Assembly: GCF_042659445.1 (NCBI RefSeq)
Contig: NZ_JBHSSR010000004.1
Source of the DNA: Macrococcoides epidermidis
GTDB lineage: Bacteria > Bacillota > Bacilli > Staphylococcales > Staphylococcaceae
Direction: 5' to 3' (one strand)
DNA length: 64,000 bases
Of this stretch, positions 1-8,265 are shown piece after piece. Numbering within the stretch: position 1 is the first letter of the stretch; each line of letters begins with the position of its first letter. A program made the position numbers and the translations under genes. The notes beneath the pieces are model-generated. The model made no database searches and was not told where the DNA came from. It saw only the letters and a program-made list of their open reading frames with translations.

Positions 1-802
1 GCATTAAACTCATCATGCGTACACCATCAATGTGTACACCGAACAAATCAATAGGTTTAAATACTTCATGTAAACGTACGCCAATATAATTGGTTAAAGC
101 AAATTCGGCAGAAAAGATAAATACGGCAGCAGCAGTGAAGAGCACGAAGCGCGTATCCTTTAAAGCTACTTTATATTTACCGAATAGATCGCGCATCCAG
201 TGCATATCAACGATGACTTTCTCTTTCTCGGTCGTTGGATCTTTTAGAAATTTGTAGAAGATAAACGTATTGATTAACATGATTGCAATGATAATGATAA
301 AGAGCAGGAAGCGATGTTCTTTATAAAATAGTCCACCAATTGCTGTTCCGACAGCAGTAGCGAGGTTATTCGACCAGTATGTCGTCACATAAACTGATTT
401 TCTGCTAACTTCATCGGTTGAGTCAATAATCAATGCTTCAAGTGCCGGGAAGATCATGGCACTTGGAATAGCGAGACACATAAAGATAATGGCCACAAAC
501 CATGCAAGATTAATATCCGGGTGAATGAAAATCGCCATCACTGTAAAAAGAATCGCAAATATAGTTTGTCCCCAGATAAGCTGTCCTTTCCGACTGAAGC
601 GGTCTGCAAAGTAGCCGCCGACAAGATTACAAAGCAATCCGAAAATAACATTCAGTGACATGAGGATACCCGAAGTGACTTTATCGAGTTCATCAGCAAT
701 ATATAAAACCATGAAAGGCATAATACTCATTGACGCAGCGTGATCAAAGAAACCACAAATAATTCGCAGTTTAACATTAGATGGAAAGTCTTTAAATTTC
801 AT
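1..802 (-). CDS. MFS transporter, 3' end cut by window edge
   Basis: The N-terminal 267 residues of a major facilitator superfamily efflux or transport protein. The reading frame opens at an ATG (800-802) behind an AGAGG ribosome binding site and runs off the left edge without a stop. The translation begins MKFKDFPSNVKLRI and holds several hydrophobic helices. The loop after the second helix reads GGYFADRFSRKG, the usual MFS signature between helices 2 and 3. A charged stretch (KDPTTEKEKVIVDMH) near residue 190 looks like the central cytoplasmic loop. The overall look is of the MdtG/YttB-type drug efflux group, but the substrate cannot be told. It lies downstream of the polyamine operon on the same strand, separated by a terminator, so it is probably a separate unit. 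Confidence 0.8.
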   Translation of the reverse strand, partial: MKFKDFPSNVKLRIICGFFDHAASMSIMPFMVLYIADELDKVTSGILMSLNVIFGLLCNLVGGYFADRFSRKGQLIWGQTIFAILFTVMAIFIHPDINLAWFVAIIFMCLAIPSAMIFPALEALIIDSTDEVSRKSVYVTTYWSNNLATAVGTAIGGLFYKEHRFLLFIIIIAIMLINTFIFYKFLKDPTTEKEKVIVDMHWMRDLFGKYKVALKDTRFVLFTAAAVFIFSAEFALTNYIGVRLHEVFKPIDLFGVHIDGVRMMSLM

Positions 803-874
803 TACGGGATACCTCTAGTTGTTTTTATTCTTATATATTTCTCTTATTATATTTCATAATAATCTGAAAATATA

Positions 875-912
875 CAAAAAAAATAAGCTAGAACAAAAGT
901 TCTAACTTATTT
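875..912 (-). terminator. Intrinsic terminator of the spe operon
   Basis: On the minus strand a stem pairing AAATAAG..TAGAA with TTCTA..CTTATTT is followed by a run of eight T. The 5' arm overlaps the speB stop codon. It ends the speA-speD-speE-speB transcript before the MFS gene. Confidence 0.75.
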
Positions 913-1758
913 CGTAATTGAAAGCAATAGTTCACGTGCAACTTTCGCTGCAACAGCATTAGAGACGCCACTGTGGTCGTATGGTGGTGACAATTCTACG
1001 ATATCAGCTGCAACAACGTTCAGTTGTTCGAATACTTTAAATGCAGGTTCAAGTTCTTTATAAGTTAATCCACCAGGTTCAGGTGTTCCTGTACCAGGGA
1101 AGATTGATGGATCTAAACAATCCAGATCAATTGTGATGTATACAGGTGCATTACCGATAATGCCCGGTAAATCCTTTAATGTATCGATTGAGAATTTCTC
1201 AAGTACAGTATGTGTTTCGCTCCAGTCGAACTCTTCTTTTGTGCCTGAACGAATACCGTACTGATAAATTCTGTTATCGCCGACAAGGTCATGTATACGA
1301 CGTACGACTGTCGCGTGAGATAATGGTTCTCCCATATAGTCATCACGTAAGTCTGTATGAGCATCAAGCTGCACAAGGATCGCATCCGGATACTTTTCAA
1401 GAACAGCACGCATAGGGCCAAGCGTTACTAAATGTTCGCCACCAATCATAAATGGCAGTTTCCCTGCATTTAAAATCGTGCGTGCCGTATCTTCAAGTTC
1501 TTCTAATACTTTCATTTTGTTACCGATTGTAATATCGACGTCTCCTGAATCCATAATACGGACATCTTCCAGATCTTTGTTTAAGTATGGGCTATATGTT
1601 TCAAGACCATAGGACTCAGAACGGATTGCATCAGCTGCAAAGCGTGTACCAGGACGGTTTGAAACCGTACCGTCAAATGGTGCACCATATATTACTGTTG
1701 TTGCTTCTTCAAATGAAGCTTCGCAACTCATATACACGTGTTTATTCGGTTGCATCAT
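907..1758 (-). CDS. speB: Agmatinase (ureohydrolase family)
   Basis: Hydrolyses agmatine to putrescine and urea, the second step of the arginine-to-spermidine route encoded by this operon. The arginase/agmatinase manganese motifs are all visible: GGEHLVT, DAHTDLRDDY and DLDCLDPSIFPGTGTPEPGG. The longest frame starts upstream at 1797 inside speE, but AAGGAG sits 7 bases before a pair of ATG codons (1758 and 1755), so I start at 1758, giving 283 residues. This overlaps the speE stop by 17 bases, which points to translational coupling. It is the last gene of the operon. Arginase or formiminoglutamase is less likely given the speA, speD and speE neighbours. Confidence 0.93.
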   Translation of the reverse strand: MMQPNKHVYMSCEASFEEATTVIYGAPFDGTVSNRPGTRFAADAIRSESYGLETYSPYLNKDLEDVRIMDSGDVDITIGNKMKVLEELEDTARTILNAGKLPFMIGGEHLVTLGPMRAVLEKYPDAILVQLDAHTDLRDDYMGEPLSHATVVRRIHDLVGDNRIYQYGIRSGTKEEFDWSETHTVLEKFSIDTLKDLPGIIGNAPVYITIDLDCLDPSIFPGTGTPEPGGLTYKELEPAFKVFEQLNVVAADIVELSPPYDHSGVSNAVAAKVARELLLSITK

Positions 1759-2602
1759 CGAGCATCTCCTTAACGAATGTTGGAAGAGCGAATGCACCAG
1801 TATGAATATCAGTGTTATAGTATTTAGTTTTTAAGCCAAGCGCGTTCCAGGCATCTAAGTCAGCATCTTTTAAAGGATCGAACTTCTTAGAAGCAAATCC
1901 GAATAACCAGTGACCAGATGGATAAGTCGGCATATGGAACTGGTACACACGTGTAATCGGGAATAAACCTTTGATTTTAGAGTGTGCACGTTTCATTTCA
2001 TGTGCGTAACTTGGGTAGTAAGGTGATTCATGCTGATTAATTAATATACCGTCATCTGTTAATACACGGAAACAGTTGTTGTAGAAATCATGTGAGAATA
2101 AACCTTCACCAGGACCGATTGGATCCGTAGAGTCCACTAAGATAAGATCATAGTAACCATCTTCTTTGTTCTTCACGTATGCTAAACCGTCTTCAAATAA
2201 TAAAGTGACACGTGGATCTTCTAGTTTCCCTGCAGTAATTGGAAGATATTCTTGAGATAAACGTACAACACGCTCATCAATTTCTACCATATCAATTTGT
2301 TCGATAGATGTGTAACGTGTTAACTCACGTACAGTACCACCGTCACCACCACCGATAACAAGCACTTTCTTGATGTTAGGATTTGTTGCCATTGCAACGT
2401 GTGTAATCATATCGTGATACACGAATTCATCTTTTTCGTTAACCATCATTAAACCATCTAAAGTGAAGAAAGTACCGAATTCTTCGGACTTGAAGAAATC
2501 AATTTGCTGGAATGGTGTTTTTTCAGTTAAGATATGTTCATTTGTTTTAATAGAGAACTTCACGTTATCCGTGTGATTTTCTGTATACCATAAATCTAAC
2601 AT
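1742..2602 (-). CDS. speE: Spermidine synthase (polyamine aminopropyltransferase)
   Basis: Transfers the aminopropyl group of decarboxylated S-adenosylmethionine to putrescine. The SAM-binding motif VLVIGGGDGGTVREL and the catalytic and putrescine-binding segment LVDSTDPIGPGEGLF are present, and 286 residues is normal for the short bacterial form. The longest frame begins with a TTG only 2 bases from AGGAGG. The ATG two codons later (2600-2602) has 8-base spacing and gives MLDLWYTE, which matches the usual N-terminus, so I use it. Its partner substrate is made by the adjacent speD, and its 3' end overlaps speB. Confidence 0.94.
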   Translation of the reverse strand: MLDLWYTENHTDNVKFSIKTNEHILTEKTPFQQIDFFKSEEFGTFFTLDGLMMVNEKDEFVYHDMITHVAMATNPNIKKVLVIGGGDGGTVRELTRYTSIEQIDMVEIDERVVRLSQEYLPITAGKLEDPRVTLLFEDGLAYVKNKEDGYYDLILVDSTDPIGPGEGLFSHDFYNNCFRVLTDDGILINQHESPYYPSYAHEMKRAHSKIKGLFPITRVYQFHMPTYPSGHWLFGFASKKFDPLKDADLDAWNALGLKTKYYNTDIHTGAFALPTFVKEMLDDATE

Positions 2603-2615
2603 GTACAATTCCTCC

Positions 2616-3041
2616 TTATTTAACTTCTACTTCAACAGGTTTGAATGATTCTACGACGATTTCACCTTTAGAATATTTGTGAATTTTATCAGCCATACCA
2701 CGACCGATTTCATATGAATCAGAAAGTTCAGCTTTTAAAGCTTTTTGTAAGTAATCTTCTGCACGCCATGGGTCTACAGTATCACCACAAGTGAATACGT
2801 CAACTGAAGCGTAGCCATATTCTGGCCATGTGTGAATTGTTAAATGTGATTCTGAGATGATAACAGCACCACTTACACCGTATGGGTTGAAAGTATGGAA
2901 ACAGCTTTCAACGATTGTTGCACCACTTACGCGGGCAGCTTCATTCATGATTTCTTCAACTTTATCATGGTCCTTTAAAATATCTTTGTCGCAGTTATAG
3001 TATTCAATTAAAACGTGTCTTCCAAGTGTAGTTAATTTCAT
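2616..3041 (-). CDS. speD: S-adenosylmethionine decarboxylase proenzyme
   Basis: A pyruvoyl-dependent enzyme that makes the aminopropyl donor for spermidine synthase. The proenzyme is expected to cleave itself between Glu64 and Ser65 in the motif SESHLTIHTWPE, Ser65 becoming the pyruvoyl group. His70 and Cys85 (in DVFTCGD) sit where the processing histidine and catalytic cysteine lie in the prokaryotic class 1B family (Thermotoga Ser63, His68 and Cys83, offset by two). The length of 141 residues is near the family norm of 120-130. It starts at an ATG behind GGGAGA, 2 bases after the speA stop, and ends 13 bases before speE. Confidence 0.94.
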   Translation of the reverse strand: MKLTTLGRHVLIEYYNCDKDILKDHDKVEEIMNEAARVSGATIVESCFHTFNPYGVSGAVIISESHLTIHTWPEYGYASVDVFTCGDTVDPWRAEDYLQKALKAELSDSYEIGRGMADKIHKYSKGEIVVESFKPVEVEVK

Positions 3042-3043
3042 TA

Positions 3044-4552
3044 TTAAATATCTCCCTTATTATCAATTATAAATACTTCATTTTTGTTTTCTGCGCCAAT
3101 CTTAATAATTGGCTGGTCGTTAATAAATTTCCAGTAGTCGATGACTTCCTGGGTGATCATTTCACCTGCCATCAATATCGGAATACCCGGTGGATAGATC
3201 ATTAAACTTTCTGCACAAACTTCGTTTAGTGCATCTTCAATCTGAACGACTTTCGTCTCAGAGTAAAAGACATCTCTTAAGCCCATCTTCTGCATCGGAA
3301 TCGACATCTGCTTCAGAATCGGTGGAACGAAAGGTTTGTCTGGGTTAAAATGTTTAGCGCTAATATCTGAGAGTGCATCAAAGAGTTGATTCAATTCACT
3401 TTCATTATCCATAAATGACACAATTCCCATGACGATATTAGGTTCTGCAAGTTCCATCTGTATATCGTAGTCGCTACGCAACAAGTGATACACTTCAAAA
3501 CCAGATAAATCAAGACGATGATCAATATAGATTGTCAGTTTTGTTTCGTCTAACTGCTGGTGATATTTCCTGTTAAACTTCTCTGGTTCTAACATGTAGA
3601 ATCCAGGAATTTTGTTGATGCTTTGTCGAAATGACTGAACGAGTGATAATACATTGTTGATTTTCTCTTTGCCGTGCAGTGCTAAATGATGACGTGCAAT
3701 ATCAAGTGATGACATCAGCAGGAATGAAGCAGAGGTTGATGTCAGCATATTGATAATACTCTTTACTTTATGTTTATCAATGAGTTTGCTGTTAAACAAA
3801 AGAACACTCGTTTGAGTAAAAGAGCCACCTGTTTTGTGTAGGCTCGTTGCTGCCATATCGGCACCAGCTTCCATACTGGAAAGTGGTAAGTGCTCTGAGA
3901 ATCGATAATGTGCACCATGTGCTTCGTCCACAAGAACAGGAATGCCGGCATTGTGCGCGATTGAAACAATTTCTTTTAAATCACTTACTGCCCCGAAATA
4001 TGTGGGGTTCATGATAAACAATGCTTTCGCATCTGGATGTGCTGCAATCGTTTCGCGTACAGTTTCTACACTGATATTATGTGCAATCCCGTATTCTGTG
4101 TCGAATTCAGGTACCATATAAACGGGTGTAACATCAGCGAGTGCCATCGCATTTAAAACAGATTTGTGAACATTTCTTGGAAGCAACAGTTTATCTTTGG
4201 GCTTGAGTGTAGACAGAATCATTGCCTGTATACCAGACGTCGTACCATTTAATAAAAAGTGTGCTTCCTCTGCTAGAAACAAATCAGCCATCAAAGCTTG
4301 AGATTTCTGAATAACACTTGTTGGATGATCAAAGTTATCTAGCGTTGGCATCGAATTTACGTCATGACGTAAAGTGCGCATGCCATAATAGTTCAATTTA
4401 TAGTCAGGGTCCAGGCCACGTTTATGTCCTGGAACATCAAAACTTGTAACGTGTTGTTCTTCGTACTCTTTTAAGGCCGTAAATAAAGGAGTCAATGCAT
4501 GCTTTGCTTTATCGATATTATGAAAAGCCTTGGAGTAATATGTTTGAGTCAT
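3044..4552 (-). CDS. speA: PLP-dependent arginine decarboxylase (Orn/Lys/Arg decarboxylase family)
   Basis: First gene of the polyamine operon, probably decarboxylating arginine to agmatine. It belongs to the fold type I Orn/Lys/Arg decarboxylases: FDVPGHKRG near residue 40, the cofactor aspartate in DEAHGAH (209-215), and the PLP lysine Lys240 in SLHKTGG. At 502 residues it is the short Bacillus SpeA/YaaO type. The family itself does not fix the substrate, but agmatinase at the operon's end makes arginine the best call; lysine is the alternative. The ATG at 4552 has AAGGAG six bases upstream. Confidence 0.88.
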   Translation of the reverse strand: MTQTYYSKAFHNIDKAKHALTPLFTALKEYEEQHVTSFDVPGHKRGLDPDYKLNYYGMRTLRHDVNSMPTLDNFDHPTSVIQKSQALMADLFLAEEAHFLLNGTTSGIQAMILSTLKPKDKLLLPRNVHKSVLNAMALADVTPVYMVPEFDTEYGIAHNISVETVRETIAAHPDAKALFIMNPTYFGAVSDLKEIVSIAHNAGIPVLVDEAHGAHYRFSEHLPLSSMEAGADMAATSLHKTGGSFTQTSVLLFNSKLIDKHKVKSIINMLTSTSASFLLMSSLDIARHHLALHGKEKINNVLSLVQSFRQSINKIPGFYMLEPEKFNRKYHQQLDETKLTIYIDHRLDLSGFEVYHLLRSDYDIQMELAEPNIVMGIVSFMDNESELNQLFDALSDISAKHFNPDKPFVPPILKQMSIPMQKMGLRDVFYSETKVVQIEDALNEVCAESLMIYPPGIPILMAGEMITQEVIDYWKFINDQPIIKIGAENKNEVFIIDNKGDI

Positions 4553-4603
4553 TGGCCACTCCTTAAAATTGGTAAAGATTTAAATATTAGTCTTACTTAA
4601 CTA

Positions 4604-4659
4604 TTAGTAATGTAAAACTGTCATTTATTAATACCAAACAAATTGTAATGTATTACTAA
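4604..4659. promoter_or_regulatory. Separated dyad in the divergent speA / lactonase promoter region
   Basis: The roughly 207-base gap between the divergent speA and lactonase genes contains TTAGTAAT (4604-4611) and its exact inverted copy ATTACTAA (4652-4659), 40 bases apart in very AT-rich DNA. This could be a pair of operator half-sites or chance. I could not place a convincing -35/-10 pair for speA. Confidence 0.3.
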
Positions 4660-4759
4660 ACTATAAGCAACAAAAACTTTTTTATTTTGATAAATTATTT
4701 TCAACTTTTCGCAATCTGAAAGTGATTTTGTTAAAATGAAATTAACAGGAGGCGATACA

Positions 4760-5791
4760 ATGAGTGAAGTAAAAGGATTTATTGGATCATATACAAAGCA
4801 AGACGGTAAAGGGATTTATAGTTTTACATTGGATACAGAAGAAAAGACGATTAAGACGGTAGAAACAGGATACGAAGTGTCTGGCTCAACATATATTCAA
4901 CAACATGGTGATAAATTGTATGGTATTAAAAAAGCAGACAGCAATGCAGGTATACAGAGTTATCAAATTAATGAAGATGGAACATTAACAGTAATTAATG
5001 ACAATTTATCATCTACAGATTCAGCGTGTCATATCTGGATTACACAAGATGGTAAATATTTATTAGAAGCGGTTTACGGGCCAGGTGTTGTAAGATTATA
5101 TAAATTAGATGAAACGACTGGTGAAGTATTAGAATTAATTGATATCGCACAACAAGAAGGAACGGGAACGAATAAAGAGCGTCAGGATCACGCACATACG
5201 CATTATATCCAGGAAACACCAGATGGCAAATATGCAGTTGCTGTTGATTTAGGAACTGATGAAGTGATTACATTTACTTTTGGAGATCATGGATTTAAAC
5301 GTGTTGAGACTTTAAAAGTTGAGCCGGGAATGGGACCAAGACATTTAATATTTAATGATAATGGCAAATATGCATACTTGTTTACAGAGTTAAGCAATGA
5401 AGTTGTTGTATTGAAATATGCAGAAGGTAAATTTGAAATGCTGGATAAATTATCTTCTATTCCTAATGACTTTACAGAAAACTCACAAGGAGCAGCAATT
5501 CGATTAAGCCATGACGGTAAATATTTATATGCTTCCAACCGTGGACATCAATCTATTGCTGTATTCAAAGTATTAGGTGATGGAGAAAAGATTGAATTAG
5601 TTGAAATTGTAGGAACGGGTGGAGACTGGCCACGTGACTTTAATATCGATCCAAGCGATACTTTTCTTGTTTGTGCACATGAAGCTGATGGTGTATTGAC
5701 GCTATTTGAAAGAGATAAGGAAACAGGAAGATTAACAATGTTAGAAAATGATAAACGTGCACCAGAAGGCGTATGTGTTCAATTTTTATAG
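4760..5791 (+). CDS. pgl: Lactonase family protein, 6-phosphogluconolactonase-like (YkgB type)
   Basis: A seven-bladed beta-propeller lactonase, probably hydrolysing 6-phosphogluconolactone in the oxidative pentose phosphate pathway. Repeated blade motifs occur: DGKYLLEAVYG, DGKYAVAVDLG, NGKYAYLFTELS and DGKYLYASNRGHQS. The last resembles the SNRGHDSI signature of the family. The frame opens at 4736, but AGGAGG (4747-4752) lies 7 bases before the ATG at 4760, so the protein is MSEVKGFIGSY..., 343 residues, matching the staphylococcal Pgl length of about 342. It stands alone between the spe promoter and a terminator. Assignment to the sugar phosphate rather than another lactone is by family. 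Confidence 0.85.
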   Translation: MSEVKGFIGSYTKQDGKGIYSFTLDTEEKTIKTVETGYEVSGSTYIQQHGDKLYGIKKADSNAGIQSYQINEDGTLTVINDNLSSTDSACHIWITQDGKYLLEAVYGPGVVRLYKLDETTGEVLELIDIAQQEGTGTNKERQDHAHTHYIQETPDGKYAVAVDLGTDEVITFTFGDHGFKRVETLKVEPGMGPRHLIFNDNGKYAYLFTELSNEVVVLKYAEGKFEMLDKLSSIPNDFTENSQGAAIRLSHDGKYLYASNRGHQSIAVFKVLGDGEKIELVEIVGTGGDWPRDFNIDPSDTFLVCAHEADGVLTLFERDKETGRLTMLENDKRAPEGVCVQFL

Positions 5792-5796
5792 AGATA

Positions 5797-5829
5797 ATTC
5801 CTACCTCGAATTGAGGTAGGAATTTTTTT
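5797..5829 (+). terminator. Intrinsic terminator of the lactonase gene
   Basis: An 11-bp perfect stem (ATTCCTACCTC / GAGGTAGGAAT) with loop GAATT and a run of seven T, 5 bases after the stop codon. Confidence 0.9.
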
Positions 5830-5845
5830 GTATGGATTAGGATTC

Positions 5846-6038
5846 GAAATTGGTGAACCCCCAATTTCGAGAGCGGGGTAGATGCTGAAATTGGTGAACC
5901 CCCAATTTCGAGAGCGGGGTTGATGCTGAAATTGGTGAACCCCCAATTTCGAGGGTGAAACTGATGCTGAAATTAGTGAATCTCCAATTTTGAGAGAGGA
6001 GTCAAAGACGAAATGGATAAACCCCCAATTTCAGCATC
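5846..6038. repeat. 41-bp tandem repeat array with internal hairpins (five units)
   Basis: Units begin at 5846, 5887, 5928, 5969 and 6010, exactly 41 bases apart. Units 1 and 2 differ at one base; unit 3 changes in its tail; units 4 and 5 are degenerate. Each intact unit starts with an 8-bp stem, GAAATTGG pairing with CCAATTTC across the loop TGAACCC, followed by a tail ending GATGCT. The array closes with CCAATTTCAGCATC (6025-6038), the reverse complement of the unit junction GATGCTGAAATTGG, so distant units can also pair. It fills the space between the lactonase terminator and the stop codon of the convergent NERD gene. There are no spacers, so it is not a CRISPR array. Confidence 0.9.
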
Positions 6039-6049
6039 AATTAAAGTTA

Positions 6050-6949
6050 TTAACGATAAAATGTTAATGGCCCATTCTTAAATATTTTATGATGTGTATT
6101 CAAATATGTACGTATCTTTTCGCTACTAATATGATTTTCTGTCCATTTTTTGACCAGATTCACGTTTAATCGCTCCATCGGATAAATTAAATGGATGTCT
6201 TCGATTGCTTTTTGTAAATAGTCATTACAGTTAACTTCTTTTTTGCATGCTGGACACTTAAATTTTCGATTCGAAACTTTTTCGTACTTTGCAACATGAC
6301 ATTGACATACAACGCCCATGCCTAATTCTTCAATATTAATACGCTTTCTAAAATTGAATTTTTCATCAGTGTATTGCAAATCTATTAATTTTTTAGCAAT
6401 ATGTTCATCATATTTATCGATAGTAATCTTACTATTCTCTGTAATTATTCTGTAAATATCATGATACTCTAATATATTGTCATGAACTTGGTAACCATAA
6501 ACTTTATAATCGGGATTAACAAATGTAGTGTAGTAGTTGAAGGGCAGGCCAATGTGGTTTTGTGTAAGAAGTATTTTAAATAATTTAGGTGTTCTAATTC
6601 TTTGTTCGTTTAATTTATCAATAGGTGTACCATTTAGAAAATAGAATAGATTGTCTTTATAGCAGACATCACAGTACATATTTTTGATTTCAAATATAAA
6701 TATTTGTCCGTTCATAATAATGAGCGCATCAATTTGAAAGTATTGTTTATTAACTAAAAATCTTAAATTGTTTAGTATTAGTCCGTATTTGAGATTTTGC
6801 TTCACAATAGCATCAAAACTTCGTTCACCGTTTATTCCTTTTATCCGCGTATCAATCTCTTCATTATCATCATAAGAAAGTTTAGCCCGAATACTTAGCT
6901 GCAGTAAATAGGATAATTCCATATCAAATTTTCTTTCTTTAATAATCAT
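6050..6949 (-). CDS. NERD (nuclease-related) domain protein with C-terminal Cys cluster
   Basis: The N-terminal half carries the NERD pattern: GERSFD (41-46), QIDALII (72-78) and FEIKN (86-90), the last two being the D...ExK nuclease-like core. The C-terminal part has Cys215-x-Cys217 and Cys232-x2-Cys235 around a basic loop, a likely zinc ribbon. NERD proteins are related to restriction-type nucleases, but their role is mostly unknown; I claim only a possible DNA-processing function. It is 299 residues with an ATG at 6949 behind AAGGAG (7-base spacing). It stands alone and converges on the 41-bp repeat array. Confidence 0.8.
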   Translation of the reverse strand: MIIKERKFDMELSYLLQLSIRAKLSYDDNEEIDTRIKGINGERSFDAIVKQNLKYGLILNNLRFLVNKQYFQIDALIIMNGQIFIFEIKNMYCDVCYKDNLFYFLNGTPIDKLNEQRIRTPKLFKILLTQNHIGLPFNYYTTFVNPDYKVYGYQVHDNILEYHDIYRIITENSKITIDKYDEHIAKKLIDLQYTDEKFNFRKRINIEELGMGVVCQCHVAKYEKVSNRKFKCPACKKEVNCNDYLQKAIEDIHLIYPMERLNVNLVKKWTENHISSEKIRTYLNTHHKIFKNGPLTFYR

Positions 6950-7041
6950 TAAAAATCTCCTTTTAACATTTCAATGATAAAATAATAATAACAAAATAGT
7001 ATTAAACACATGTAAAATAATTGTAAAAATGGAGTGAGAAT

Positions 7042-7812
7042 ATGAAAATTGCGATTTATCAAATGGAGATTATTCCTGGTGAACCCGAGAAAAATATTGA
7101 GAAAGTTGCAAATTGGTTATCGACACTCGATGACGTTGATATTGCTGTATTACCAGAGATGTGGAACACGTCATATACATTAGAGAAATTAGTAAATATA
7201 ACATCTGAAGAAGGACAGCGAGAAATCGAAAAATTAAGTGAACTTGCAAAACAATATCAGATAAATATTGTTGGAGGATCAATTGCAGTCAGAGTCGAAG
7301 ATAAGATTTACAATCGGGCAATTGTTATTAATAAAAATGGTGAACATATACATCAGTACGATAAATTACATCTAGTACCGATGCTGGATGAACCAAATTA
7401 TTTAACACAAGGGAATAATATTTCAATTTTTGAAATAGATAATGTAAAGATGGGCGTTATTATTTGTTATGATCTGCGATTCCCTGAAATATCGAGGAAA
7501 TTAGCTTTAGAAAGAATTGAAGTACTATTTGTTGTAGCAGAGTGGCCGATAGAACGTATCAGTCAATTTGAAAAATTACTCTATGCTAGAGCAATTGAAA
7601 ACCAGGTTTATGTCATTGCAAGCAACAGTATCGGAAAGTGTGATGATACGGTATTTGGTGGTAAATCGATGGTGATAAATCCATTAGGAGAAGCCACTAC
7701 AAAAATAATATTAGGGGAAGGGACAATTCAAGCAACTGTTAATATAGAAGAAATTAGAAATATAAGAACTAAAATACCTTTATTAAAAACACGCAGAGCA
7801 GATATATATTAG
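7042..7812 (+). CDS. Carbon-nitrogen hydrolase (nitrilase superfamily, omega-amidase-like)
   Basis: A cytosolic amidase of the nitrilase superfamily. The catalytic Glu-Lys-Cys triad is visible: Glu39 in LPEMWNTSY, Lys108 in YDKLHLVPM, and Cys142 in IICYDLRFPE. Length (256 residues) and the DLRFPE motif fit the YafV/Nit2-like omega-amidase branch, which clears 2-oxoglutaramate or 2-oxosuccinamate, but the substrate is inferred only from family resemblance. The start is an ATG at 7042 behind GGAGTGAG. No clear terminator follows. Confidence 0.85.
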   Translation: MKIAIYQMEIIPGEPEKNIEKVANWLSTLDDVDIAVLPEMWNTSYTLEKLVNITSEEGQREIEKLSELAKQYQINIVGGSIAVRVEDKIYNRAIVINKNGEHIHQYDKLHLVPMLDEPNYLTQGNNISIFEIDNVKMGVIICYDLRFPEISRKLALERIEVLFVVAEWPIERISQFEKLLYARAIENQVYVIASNSIGKCDDTVFGGKSMVINPLGEATTKIILGEGTIQATVNIEEIRNIRTKIPLLKTRRADIY

Positions 7813-8265
7813 CACTTAATGTAAAAAAATCGCTATATATAACTTGTCACAATTTAGACACATTTAAGATAAATAATTCTACACAAGAATGATTATTTTT
7901 AACATATTAAATAATAAAGTGAATTAATCTGAAAAATATTATAAGAATATATTATTAAAATTAAATTTTATTCAAAAATATTTCATAATGATTGGTCTAA
8001 CTGCTAAATTTCGATTTAATTGATTTATAAAAATATGAAAATGGTCAAAATGTTATTAACATAAAGTTTAATGTAAATATTTTCAAAATAAATAACTTAG
8101 ATTTGTAAATATAATACTTTTTCAAGAATACTGAAAATTATATTAATTTTAATCTTAAGCGATTTAATAAGGGTTTACTTAAGAAAATAAAGTCTATAGA
8201 ATTAAAGTGTATAATGTGTTCATTGTAGCATTATTGCATGTTTTTATTTTAAAGGAGGATTTTGT
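7813..8265 (+). other. AT-rich intergenic region upstream of the surface protein
   Basis: These 453 bases hold no credible gene. The DNA is strongly AT-rich with many A and T tracts, typical of a regulated promoter region. The only supported elements are a TATAAT box at 8210-8215 and the strong ribosome binding site AAAGGAGG at 8251-8258. Confidence 0.7.
8208..8215 (+). promoter_or_regulatory. -10 element of the surface protein gene
   Basis: TGTATAAT at 8208-8215 contains a perfect -10 box 50 bases before the ATG. No good -35 lies 17 bases upstream, so an activator may be needed or another promoter may exist. Confidence 0.45.

Noticed and set aside
2616..4552. speA as a lysine decarboxylase
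   Set aside because: The family allows it, but adjacent agmatinase, AdoMet decarboxylase and spermidine synthase make arginine the coherent substrate.
5846..6038. Possible CRISPR array
   Set aside because: Units are contiguous with no unique spacers, the array is short, and no cas genes are in the window.
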